The translations under genes and the position numbers were made by a program. DNA of 13,680 bases from contig NW_019091486.1 of NCBI RefSeq assembly GCF_001949145.1, forward strand, positions 895,865-909,544. Reading direction: 5' to 3'. This DNA is from Acanthaster planci (lineage: Eukaryota; Echinodermata; Asteroidea; Valvatida; Acanthasteridae). How positions within the stretch are numbered: position 1 is the stretch's first letter; each line of letters opens with the position of its first letter. Under the pieces are notes generated by a model, which was not told the DNA's origin, did no database searches, and was given only the letters and a program-made list of their open reading frames with translations. Below are positions 1 to 8,468 of this stretch, in pieces.

Positions 1-90
1 CGGCCGAACCTCTTCCTGCCAGTGCAAGAATGTGATGAGCCAACACTCCCGAGACTTGCATCTTTAACACTGAAATCGTTTAGATTAATT

Positions 91-163
91 GCTGGCTACG
101 CCCGACCAAAAAAGCTTCCTCCAGTGCCCCTGCGTCCCCGCCCCCTGCATAGTTACACCACTG
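91..163 (-). mobile_element. hAT-like transposon terminus (truncated)
   Basis: Read on the - strand from 163 this is CAGTGGTGTAACTATGCAGG followed by a G-rich stretch, a typical hAT MITE end. The element would extend to lower coordinates; a second terminus-like TGGCTACGCCC lies at about 93-103, but no target duplication could be matched. The partner end may lie outside the window. Confidence 0.35.
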
Positions 164-474
164 GACATAGTGGTAGTGGTATATTGGTGTGTGTGTTTTT
201 TTTTGGGGGGGGTGAATGTAGGAAGTGATAGGGACAGCGTATGCAGTACAGCAGCCGTGATTTTGCACAACTGAACGGGGTCGACTAAACTGCATCAAAT
301 GTCCAGTATTAAAACAAATCTTCTATAAACTTCTGATGGTAATTGTTGGAAGTCCTTTGATTGTTTCTCAGTTTTGTATAAAAAAATTATTAATACAGTA
401 ACACAAAGCAGTGCAGTCATTTCATAAAACGTTCATACTCGTTCTAGGTTTCATAAGCAAAAAGTGGGACCTAC
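164..474. other. No gene seen
   Basis: It holds a short GT/T9/G8 simple-sequence patch (about 189-212), followed by ordinary AT-rich sequence. Confidence 0.4.
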
Positions 475-557
475 CTGAACGCACTTGGCGAATATCATGC
501 TTTGGGAGTCTCGTAATTTGACGCAGTTGTATCTGCCCCCTCCATTTAAATCTTCTC
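475..557 (-). CDS. Poorly supported candidate exon, unknown
   Basis: On the - strand one frame is open from about 557 to a donor GTTCAG|GTAGGT (intron GT at 473-474). The peptide ends RYNCVKLRDSQSMIFAKCVQ. A TGA lies immediately upstream in frame. The donor and the composition are the only support; it could equally be part of a dispersed repeat. Confidence 0.15.
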
Positions 558-717
558 AGGGCCCGCCCCTACTCCGTATCAGTCGACCAAATCCAATAAT
601 GTGCGTGGGGTCGGTGCTAGCTGGAGGCGTTAAGCTGAGATCTGACAAGGCTGACTGAATGTGATCGCGTTAGACGCCGAAAGTCCAAGTCGCCCGAACG
701 CGCGTCTTTCGGTAAGT
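558..717 (+). promoter_or_regulatory. Possible promoter and non-coding first exon ending at a strong donor
   Basis: A GC-rich stretch (GGGCCCGCCCCT, about 559-570) and a CCAAT (593-597) precede a CpG-rich stretch that ends in TTTCG|GTAAGT (GT at 712-713), a near-perfect 5' splice site. This fits a + strand promoter with a short first exon, which would place the CRE cluster just inside intron 1. No matching second exon was found. Confidence 0.25.
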
Positions 718-753
718 TTGCCGAACCCAATTGCTCCCCAAGTTTCAGGGGGG

Positions 754-835
754 CACGTGGTGACGTCATCGTTTTCCGAGTCGGTGACGTCATGCAGCCA
801 GCGCAGCCACGACCACTGGCTCAGCAATGACGTCA
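754..835. promoter_or_regulatory. CRE cluster: E-box plus three perfect TGACGTCA palindromes
   Basis: CACGTG (754-759) is followed by TGACGTCA at 761-768, 785-792 and 828-835. TGACGTCA is the full CREB/ATF (bZIP) site; CACGTG is the bHLH/USF-type E-box. Three exact 8 bp palindromes in 75 bp are far beyond chance. The surrounding 560-900 is CpG-rich compared with the rest of the window. The sites suggest cAMP- or stress-responsive control of a nearby transcript, which is not identified. Confidence 0.6.
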
Positions 836-1262
836 TTCTACTGCTGTCGGGCATGGGGCTGTCAAACCTTCCACTACCCAGTCGGTGCGCGATTGAGGCG
901 TTAATCCGTTAATCCTTGGCATTTTAAAGTTTGTTACCTGACGGGTTTACGGAAAATGGATCACACGCAGATGATTGCTCCCACTAAGCACATCTGCTGG
1001 CACGACTTCCTTTTTTCCAAGACAGTGGGATATCCAAAATATTCCAATTAATCAGTATCATCAGATTTTCCTGTATGTTCTCATAGAGTTGCTTAAATCG
1101 GAATCTTCCTCTTGTAAGGAAAGCAGACGTGTCTGTTGGTGAGCCATAGGAAATGGGAGATCATTGAGATGTATACCGCGAGAGGTCGCTGCTCAGTCCT
1201 TGAAGAACCAGAGGAATACAGACTAGTAGAATGGTGAGGATTTATTATTGTTTGCAACCGAA
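836..1262. other. No gene seen
   Basis: Sequence downstream of the CRE cluster, without recognisable exons, repeats or elements. Confidence 0.35.
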
Positions 1263-1790
1263 GGTAGGATTGAGATACATAACACAGTCTAAAAGCACCA
1301 TTTCAAAAAACAATTGTTCAGAACTTAAGCCTTAATATGAAATTGCTAAGAACAATACAAATGAAAGCAGAATCATCCGATTTATCTAAAAACTAGCTAT
1401 GTGGAAATCTTAGACATAGAAAAACAAGTAACATTGAGATAACAACACGTTACATTCGATAAATGCAACATGAAAACAAACAGAGTCACACTAAGTCTAC
1501 AGGGCAAACTCGCAATTAATCACATAAGGAAGTTACACAACAGCAAACCAAGATTGGAAAAAACGGGTAAGGCTGGCAGGCCACTAGCCTCGGCCAGTTT
1601 GCTAGTTAAATGATAACGTATGTAATAGTAATCCTTTAAAAAAAGGTTGGATTGAGATACGTAATTCAGTCTATAAAGGCAATTTCAAGATAAAATATTT
1701 CAATACTCAAAACTCAATTTCAAATTGTTAAGAAAACAGAATCATCCGATTTTTCTGAAACCTGCTAAAGCTATGTAGACATCTTCAAGG
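1263..1790 (+). repeat. Diverged direct repeat, two ~150 bp copies about 380 bp apart
   Basis: Copy A (1263-1418) and copy B (1645-1790) align along their length: GGATTGAGATAC (1267-1278 and 1649-1660), CAGTCTA-AAGGCA-TTTCAA-like sequence, AAATTG(C/T)TAAGAA, CAGAATCATCCGATTT (identical at 1368-1383 and 1737-1752), then TCT-AAAC-CTATGT-ATCTT. Small indels reduce the offset from 382 to 369 bp. Neither copy is open in any frame across the alignment. The cause could be an old segmental duplication or two copies of a dispersed element. Confidence 0.7.
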
Positions 1791-3089
1791 ACTAAATATT
1801 CAATTCAATATTCCATATTATGACGAACATCTGGCTGAAGTTGGGTTTGAACCTGCATGGGCTAAATACAAAGGCTGCAACAGGCGGAGTAGGATGAAAG
1901 GGACGTTTACCAGACAAGGAACACGCATCCCAAAAGATCTTTTGCTATATTATCGAACTGTTGTTGAAAACTAGTGCCATATAGCTGAAGCTTGTAATAC
2001 CAATTTGTTTTCATTTTGCTGGTAGCGAAGCGACTACAACACGTGCCTTTCATGGCCAATTTGAAAACCACAGAAGTGCTGTTCCCACCGAAAGGAGCTT
2101 CCGTTGCTAGGATTATTGCGCCCTCTCTTGATTCAACTTGGGGCTCATAAAATCTTCTCTTTTTCCGCCACAGTCCTATTTTTTTCCTTCCAGTGACTAA
2201 TAAAGATATGGCTTTCCGTCAGTGCAAAAGGTATAGAAAATGTCATGCAACATATTATTGCATAAACACAAAATAAACACTACTATATAATAAATACTCA
2301 ATGAAGACACCGCCCCGATTAAAAGTTAGAGGGCCAATGTACATTTTGTAGTAAAATCCGATCTGAACTAAGTACGATAGTTCGGCAAACTTTGGCTGCC
2401 CATGGGAATAGTACCGATAGGTAATGTGCGAGCGGTATAAGAGCCCCTGGGCAAATTCTCCTTTTACCGCGATGGCACGGCCCTAGGGAACGCAGGTGCG
2501 CTTCTTGGCTGCATATAGAAGGCTCGCCACTATCCAAGAGTGACCGTTTTGGGGAAAACATTAGATGCGACAGACCAACAACCTACACGAAACAAGTAAC
2601 TTAACAAGAAAAAGGAAACATACAGACAAGCAACATAGTAGGCCTATCCTAAAAAGTACAAACAAAAAGGCTCACCCTTATTGTTAAAATGAAGGTGCGC
2701 ATGATCTTACACCGAAACAGTCACCGCGGCGGTATTGTTCTGATCTTCGGGCGAGTTAGTCCGTGCTTTCACACCTGCACGGTTTATTAGATAAAAATGA
2801 TGGGCCCTGCAGTGAGGACTATGGTCGGGATATTGATTCAGTTAGGGATACTGCAAGTCAGTTCGCCATCATCCTGTAATCTGGAGAACAATGGCCACGC
2901 GCGAGATAATGTTGCCAAAAGGGTGAGCAGAAATTTTTATTACACAAATAAACAGACGAGAGTAGTGAAGTCACTATTCGATGATATGTAACCAGCCTAA
3001 AAAATCAATAACCAACAGGTATTATCGATAACTAAATGGATAGTCCCTCACTTAAGTGAGTTATGTGCAACGAGTAATGTGTGAAGAAT
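1791..3089. other. No gene seen; three AATAAA hexamers
   Basis: AATAAA occurs on the + strand at 2199-2204, 2272-2277 and 2289-2294, which could mark a 3' end, but no coding exon upstream supports it. Frames of 80 codons (-, 2319-2561) and 64 codons (+, 2797-2991) are unrecognised. A 6 bp perfect hairpin (CCGTGC/GCACGG, 2761-2782) is present. Confidence 0.4.
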
Positions 3090-3260
3090 TGTTCAATTTA
3101 GGGCCAATCACGATTGAAACGTAAGGACGTAGTAACTTCGGTACCCTATAGAGTGCCGACGTGAGTACGTCACACGCTCAAGTGTGTCTATAAAACGCGT
3201 TAGCGTGAGAACCGGCGCGTGGACCAATACGCGCACGCACTCCATTCGCTTGTGCGGTAT
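3090..3260 (+). promoter_or_regulatory. Candidate TATA promoter with CCAAT and CRE-like sites
   Basis: CCAAT occurs in GGGCCAATCAC (about 3102-3106), a CRE-like TACGTCA lies at 3167-3173 and CTATAAAA at 3188-3195. A CpG-rich stretch follows (to about 3240), with another CCAAT at about 3223. A start site near 3220 would fit. No downstream coding exon could be identified, so it may be a distal first exon, a non-coding transcript or chance. Confidence 0.25.
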
Positions 3261-3407
3261 TTACTAGTTCTAAACAAAATCACAATTCGGTACTCTGTAG
3301 CCGATTCCGGGATATATATTTTTAACACACTATCCCGATTTGCTTCCCCAGCGCTCAGATGTTGCTGAAAATATTCCAAAGCTGGTTGCCCTTTAATTGC
3401 TACTCTG

Positions 3408-3433
3408 CCCCCCCATTGGCTACGCTATACTGA
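3408..3433 (-). mobile_element. Orphan hAT-like transposon terminus
   Basis: Read on the - strand this is CAGTATAGCGTAGCCAATGG followed by a run of G, a close relative of the CAGTGGCGTAGCCA-GGGGGG ends common in animal hAT MITEs. No matching opposite end was found at lower coordinates, so it is probably a truncated copy. Confidence 0.35.
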
Positions 3434-3813
3434 GATTCTGTTATTTTTATTCAATTTAGGATTCTGTGACTTGATGAGACAAATACAAATGGTTTAGTCG
3501 TCAGTTCAAGCTCAGTGAAACCCCTAATCGGTCATCTAACCAAAAAATGGTGCACCGTTTAGATTTTGGCAGTCTTGGAGAACCTCTACCAAACTACAGG
3601 CTATACTTTCCATTCCATAACGTCTCCATATTGTCTCAAACACTCCAACTGGTAGCTGCGTCCGAGTTGGCACAAGCGGTGGCCTTTTCCTGATCGCTTC
3701 TCTATCAATAGACGCCGTCGTCTGGTTCGATGCTGATTAGTTCGATTGGAAAAATAATGGTGTGTGAAGGTAATAATAATTGTGCACGACACAATATCGA
3801 TCGCAGCACGTAC

Positions 3814-3927
3814 GGTACTTAACCTGGCCGTGCACTTCCTGAAGGCACGACTCGCTGCCCAGAAAGGTCTACCGGCACGCGCCCCCCGGCCACCGATATG
3901 CAGGCGCGTGCCCTAGGTTAAAGTACC
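3814..3927. repeat. Nested fold-back structure (114 bp)
   Basis: Outer arms: GGTACTTAACCT (3814-3825) and the inverted copy AGGTTAAAGTACC (3915-3927), differing by one inserted base. Inner arms: GGCACGCGCC (3874-3883) and its perfect inverse GGCGCGTGCC (3903-3912), with a 19-nt loop. The inner right arm nearly abuts the outer right arm. The block is more GC-rich than its surroundings. It resembles a small fold-back transposon or a structured element. Confidence 0.5.
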
Positions 3928-4312
3928 CAAGGCGGACAGCAAATGGCAACCCTCATAATAAAAAAAAGAGAGATGGGTGAAGAGATTGGTGCTAATGAAA
4001 TAAGGCCACTGTGGCGTAAGGAAGAGGGCGACAGTTGAGCGAAAGGGCAAAATCCAGTGTTAGTTTGTATCAATTTGGGCCGGTAATGTCAAAGGCAGAC
4101 GTACGTTTATCCGCGCTGGAACAACTTGGTGGCATGCGAGAGGCAAGTTGTGGAACAATATGAGGAAGTGTTATTCTTTATGAGGCGAGGGGGGTGATGT
4201 CGAGAGAAATATTTCGCCCCTGATGAGGCGATTCTAGAACAATAGGGCCCTATACATAAATATGAACAGTCGCCTACGTACATGTAATACAGTAGTACAT
4301 CAAGGGGCGTCG
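3928..4312. other. No gene seen
   Basis: Short frames only. TGAGGCGA occurs twice about 40 bp apart (near 4181 and 4222). Nothing else stands out. Confidence 0.35.
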
Positions 4313-4522
4313 CTAGGATTTGTTTGGGGAGGGGACCACCGCTGTCAAACCATTAATGGTGGAATGAAGCCAATCCTATGATATTTCAAGCAAATTTGTA
4401 ATATTCACCACCTTTCTCTTTCCAGTGCCCTTTCCTTTCCTTTCTTGTTTTTTCTTTTCTTTTTTATGTTCCATGCGCACCCCCGCCCCTTCTCCAAACA
4501 CCCATGCGTAGGCTACACCCCT
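4313..4522. mobile_element. Decayed inverted-repeat element (210 bp) with AGGGGYGTMGCY ends
   Basis: The left end starts AGGGGCGTCGCTAGGATT; the right end, read inwards on the - strand, starts AGGGGTGTAGCCTACGCAT. Both then share TGTTTGG(G/A)GA followed by a G-rich run (GGGG). The ends resemble the hAT-like GGCGTAGCTAGG terminus, but no 8 bp flanking duplication is visible (GTACATCA versus AATTGGCC). The interior is C/T-rich and non-coding. Confidence 0.4.
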
Positions 4523-5766
4523 AATTGGCCCATCCCCGCCGCCTCCACAGGGCGCTGGGATGGCACGATTTCTCAGCGTACAGTATGTGTCACATTCTTA
4601 AAACCCTCAAGGACAGAATTTGTTTGAACGCATGTAGATAAAGTTCATCCGATCTGCCCTCGAGGGTAACGACTGCCACGCAAAAAGGTGCGCAGAAAAC
4701 AAGTTCACAAGTCCAGTCCCTTTCGGTGCAATGCGTTTATATTCGCCTTTTCCAAACTATACTTGTAATATTTCATGCAAGAGCCTCGTCACAGTCACTC
4801 ATTTGAAATCATAATTAAAGTCACCAAAAACAAAACACCACAGGCTTACTGAAACAGAATGATCAAGGGAGCCGTATGTTTAGGGGGAAATGGGCTGACA
4901 TTTGATATGATGATAAATAAGTGGAGTCCCGCTAAGGACCCTTTCCATCATGGGGATAAATACCGGCACAGTATTTTCAAGTCTGACCTCTGAAGCTCAG
5001 AGGAATACCCGTCCAATTTTCCAGCCCCTGGTCATGGAGTGCAACTCTCGTGGGCGTATATGGGCTAACTCAAGTCGGTACACGTACCCGGCTGTGCATC
5101 ATCCAGAAATGCATGCAGGGCGAGCAATCATCCGGGTGTAGCGCTTAGCGTTCAGGAAACGGTGAAGGTTTCGTGGACTGGTACTATACTCTTGCAGGGA
5201 TGCGCTCTCTTGTGAAAGGTTAATGGTTTTAAGAAAAGCGACGCCGATTCTTTGGGATCAATACTTGGCACAGATATGAAATGAGGTGATTGTGGACGTC
5301 CGCCTGGTCTAGAGCATACGGTAGATGTCGAGGTCAGAAATGAACCGTGCACAGTACACTTTGCATATAACCGCCCCCCAAGAAAATCTTGCGGTATTAA
5401 CTATACAAACCTTTGGCTTTGGTGAGGTGCATTATTTTCCTTTAAGCCTTTACAACGTGTCGAGATAATTTCTTGAGGTTTCTCTGTTCAAATTGTGAGC
5501 CCTGAATTTGCTCGCTGAAAACGAGCTACTTGCTTGTTCCTATGAATCACACACAAAAATAAATGCCGGCGATTGTGTGCATAACACAGCAACATTGCAG
5601 GCTTTTCTCCGCGCGATGACATCACAGTTTTACTCATGAATATGGATATACTCATAAGCTTTAAGAACAAATATGATGGAAATTACCCTTTAAAACAGTA
5701 AAAACAGACATTATAAATACGGTTGACTGGGATATAAAAGAGTATTTGCTGTCATCATTTCATGTG
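4523..5766. other. No gene seen
   Basis: The longest frames are 63 codons (+, 4950-5141), 66 codons (-, 5152-5352) and 60 codons (-, 5488-5670), without recognisable motifs, splice sites or terminal repeats. Confidence 0.4.
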
Positions 5767-5844
5767 TCGGAATGCCCTCGTTGTTGACTCAACGAGGGCA
5801 TGCCGAACGGGCTGTGACTCACAGTCACAGGGCGGATGTCGCCC
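5767..5844. repeat. Three consecutive perfect hairpins with two AP-1 palindromes
   Basis: Hairpin 1: ATGCCCTCGTTG (5772-5783) pairs perfectly with 5790-5801 over a 6-nt loop; beyond one mismatch the stem extends by TCGG/CCGA (5767-5770 with 5803-5806), 16 pairs in all. Hairpin 2: CTGTGACT (5812-5819) pairs with AGTCACAG (5823-5830) over a 3-nt loop. Hairpin 3: GGGCG (5830-5834) pairs with CGCCC (5840-5844). Two TGACTCA sites (AP-1 consensus) lie at 5785-5791 and 5815-5821, in or next to the loops. The cluster could be the end of a mobile element, a structured RNA or a regulatory site; the sequence does not decide. Confidence 0.7.
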
Positions 5845-6439
5845 TTGAAGGACTCAGTTGTCCCCCGCTCGGTCTTTTTGAACTTTGACGTGCATCTGCA
5901 AGGACACCCACTATTAATGCATCCATCTGTAAAGTTTCAATTCAACCTGGCGCGTGGTTTTCTTGTTATAGCCGTTTGGAGTTCATGACCTCTCGCGTGA
6001 CAACCCACGTGGATTTGGCCGTCAAGGAGAAAAGTTCTCAAGATGTACCTTGCGCCAGGGAGATGTTAATTTCAATTACGGTTGGCGGCAAAACCCGTAA
6101 TTTAAGAGAACACTTCTATTTTTTGACTGGCCCATTTCAGCAAAACATGAGCGCTTCTCAAGAACTGTTCTTCCAATTTTAACAAAATTGGTGCCAAAAA
6201 GATCGCAAGAAATGACAGGAAAAACTCCAGGAGGCTCGGCACGCATTTTGACGGTATCGGAAAAAGGATTATTTTTAAAGGGCACCGATTTTACAAACGG
6301 TTCTGTAAGGGTTAAACTCTTGCAGGCGTGGGAAATTCTCGTAAACGGCAGTCAACGTCTATCTCAAACAAGCTTAGAGGATTGAAAATGAATAAGCAAC
6401 GATGTCACCTTTGTCTCATCACATCTACCTGCATTTGAA
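5845..6439. other. No gene seen; two adjacent short frames
   Basis: Frames at 5976-6182 (68 codons) and 6188-6385 (65 codons) follow each other on the + strand after an acceptor-like TTTTCTTGTTATAG (ending 5971). Neither has a recognisable motif and no donors bracket them. Confidence 0.3.
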
Positions 6440-6612
6440 GCAAGATATGGGACGGAGAGAAACCCCCCCCCCGCCTTTGTGTTGGTCATTGTTTGATCGG
6501 AATCTCAGGAATTCTTTACAGACTTCTATGGGGGATGTGTTAGGTAACAATAGTCTAGAGTGTGTATAGGGATTGAACAAGTAAGGGGGTACCCCTCCGT
6601 CCCATATCTTGC
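6440..6612. mobile_element. Short inverted-repeat element (173 bp, MITE-like)
   Basis: GCAAGATATGGGACGGAG (6440-6457) is perfectly inverted at 6595-6612. Similarity continues inwards to about 29 bp with three mismatches, up to a C/G-run (10 C at 6463-6472). The interior has no convincing coding capacity. No clear target-site duplication was found, so the superfamily is unassigned. It could be a MITE or a fold-back element; the perfect 18 bp termini make a chance arrangement unlikely. Confidence 0.6.
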
Positions 6613-6985
6613 CTTGTATATCTATCCGCGCCTCCCCCGCTCTCATCATGTCTTGTCACTTCCCCGAATGTGCCCGTCTCCTCTTTTCTCTATTCTGCAT
6701 TTCGCGCAATTTCTTCTGTCCTTGTCTCCCTCTTTCCCGTGACCACCTGCGCTGCCCTGTCGTCTCTGGTGCTGTCGCGTCCAGGAGGCCCATGTATGTT
6801 ACAATCATTCACTATGCCAAAGTTTCAAATACAAAAAAGTTTCCCGCAGACTGGGTCATCCTTCTCACAATCTAGAATGTACTCATCACAGTGACAGCAG
6901 AATTATCGTCAATTTTCTTTATTCTGTTGCGTAATGGCAACCTCCTGTAGCTGCCGGAGAGGAGAATTCATTTAGTGGGAAATTG
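6613..6985. other. Pyrimidine-rich, non-coding
   Basis: The + strand at 6620-6790 is strongly C/T-rich and ends in an acceptor-like CTGTCGCGTCCAG. Overlapping frames of 60, 88 and 74 codons share this skew and look like by-products of it. No downstream exon could be supported. Confidence 0.35.
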
Positions 6986-7330
6986 CACCCTCGCTGAAAA
7001 GTCATTAAATCAATTTAATTTGGCACAATTGTCAATCAGCATCGCAGTGGTAACCATTCCAATTGAAATCTTTAAATGGCGGCTTGACAGAGTGACCTCG
7101 AGTAGTGACTGTGAAGTTTCAATCATTGGATAAAATTACCTTGTTCTTAAAACTGAAGCTGTTAGCGATTTTAATTGTGTCACCAACCGGCCATGAGTCA
7201 GGCAGCCAACTTTTGTTCGTGATTATTAATGTCATTATTGTGGAAGAAATGTACTTTTCTGTTGTTCTCCCATCCTGAGAAGTTTGATTCCATGCAGTTT
7301 GTTTGAATCCATTAACAAATTAGTTATAGC
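6986..7330. promoter_or_regulatory. Homeodomain/SOX-motif-rich block, candidate cis-regulatory element
   Basis: About 345 bp are dense in TAAT/ATTA cores and related words: CATTAAATCAATTTAATT (about 7004-7021), TTGTCAATCAG, TTGACAG (TALE/Meis-like), TTTTAATTGTGTCA, GATTATTAATGTCATTATTG (SOX-like ATTATTG) and CCATTAACAAATTAG. The sequence is complex, not simple repeat, and has no coding signal. AT-rich DNA yields such words easily, so the call rests on density alone. Confidence 0.25.
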
Positions 7331-7643
7331 CACCGTCAAGTACCGTCAAGAAATTTAATGCGGTGATTTCTTTTGATGTGCTAATTCCGTAACCAGAATA
7401 ACAGGCCATTGATAACGCAAGCTCAAGCAGTTGGTACGCACGCGTTGGATACCTCTTGCAACTGGCCAATGTGCAAGTGCCTTAAACTTTATACACAAAT
7501 ACCCCTGACAGTCTCCGTATTCAAGAACTTCCAACTTGACATTTTTAATATTATTAATATTTGATAATGCCCGCTGAGAAGTGATTATGCTCGCTGAGTA
7601 AATCACACGCTAGCATCTGGATAACGAGACAGTTTAATCGATT
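7331..7643. other. No gene seen
   Basis: It holds a small tandem duplication (ACCGTCAAG twice, about 7331-7350) and an AT-rich palindromic patch around 7545-7562. The longest frame (83 codons, -, 7355-7606) has no recognisable features. Confidence 0.35.
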
Positions 7644-7790
7644 CTGATTGGTCAAGAGTCTGTGTGCACGCGGCTCGCCACGCGCGCGCCAAGTCCATGT
7701 AAGGAGATTCTATTGGAAAACAACGGAATATACCATAAAATGGACGTGGTGTTGTGGAAAATAATAGTAAAATTCTAGTATAAAAATCCC
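7644..7790 (+). promoter_or_regulatory. Candidate promoter: NF-Y box, CpG cluster, TATA
   Basis: CTGATTGGT (7644-7652) is a full inverted CCAAT/NF-Y box. A CpG-dense stretch follows at 7666-7690 (CACGCGCGCGCC), and TATAAAAA lies at 7779-7786. An 80-codon frame begins at 7837 (to 8079) but shows no recognisable domain and could be chance. The order of motifs fits a + strand promoter; function is inference. Confidence 0.25.
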
Positions 7791-8079
7791 TGAAAATCCA
7801 TCATATATTGACTTCTTTTGACTCTATGACTTAAAAATGGTATTTATGAATAGGAATAGATATGTGCTTAACGCTGCGGCTCGGGCATTAGTAGCGTCCA
7901 TAGACCCTTCCACTAGACTAACAATTTCTAATTTATGTGCGCATGCGTATAAATGGCATGTGGAGGCAAAAAGCAGTGGGCGGCCCGTTGAAAATGTGCA
8001 GGGGCACAAATTTCAACGTAATTTTGAAACAGCTTCTGCACTTTTTTCACTTTCGTTTTCGGAAAACCTTCAACATTAA

Positions 8080-8344
8080 TAGACCTATTATTTTCTAGTT
8101 TAAAAGGATTTTCCACTGCCCTAAATTAAAAAAAAAGTCACTGCTTTCTCCCCGAGGCCGAACGCATGAAGTCAAAAGAAATTAACAAGGCTCCTTTCCG
8201 ACCACGTCCAATTAAATTGTTATGTACTTCAGGCTACTATACACCACACCACACGTACTACGCTTAACGCAGGGTGAAATACTGACTAGTAGCTTCAGAC
8301 TAGATTAGGTTTGATGCGCCAAGCACGTCGTCGACCGAGAATGC
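8080..8344. other. No gene seen
   Basis: Unremarkable intergenic-looking sequence, without repeats, strong splice sites or recognisable motifs. Confidence 0.35.
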
Positions 8345-8468
8345 ATGGTGGATGGTACCCCCCCCAACGCGACGGTATCGCAGTTTTTTAGCACAATTTG
8401 TTTTATAGCTCACATAGCCGAGGTTGGACGACGTCTGCATTACATTGCGACTATTGTCCAGGGTATAA

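Noticed and set aside
1840-1860. GGGTTTGAACC resembling a tRNA T-arm
   Set aside because: The flanking bases do not form a T-stem, and no anticodon or acceptor stems were found.
2761-2782. 6 bp hairpin near TTATTAG as a Helitron 3' end
   Set aside because: The expected CTRR terminus at the right distance is missing, and no Helitron 5' end was found.
3687-3710. ATCGCTTCTC resembling the 5' end of U2 snRNA
   Set aside because: The similarity ends after about ten bases; no Sm site or further U2 sequence follows.
6609-6894. Overlapping + frames of 88 and 74 codons
   Set aside because: They reflect a pyrimidine-rich strand that lacks stops; the peptides are Ser/Phe/Leu/Pro low complexity.
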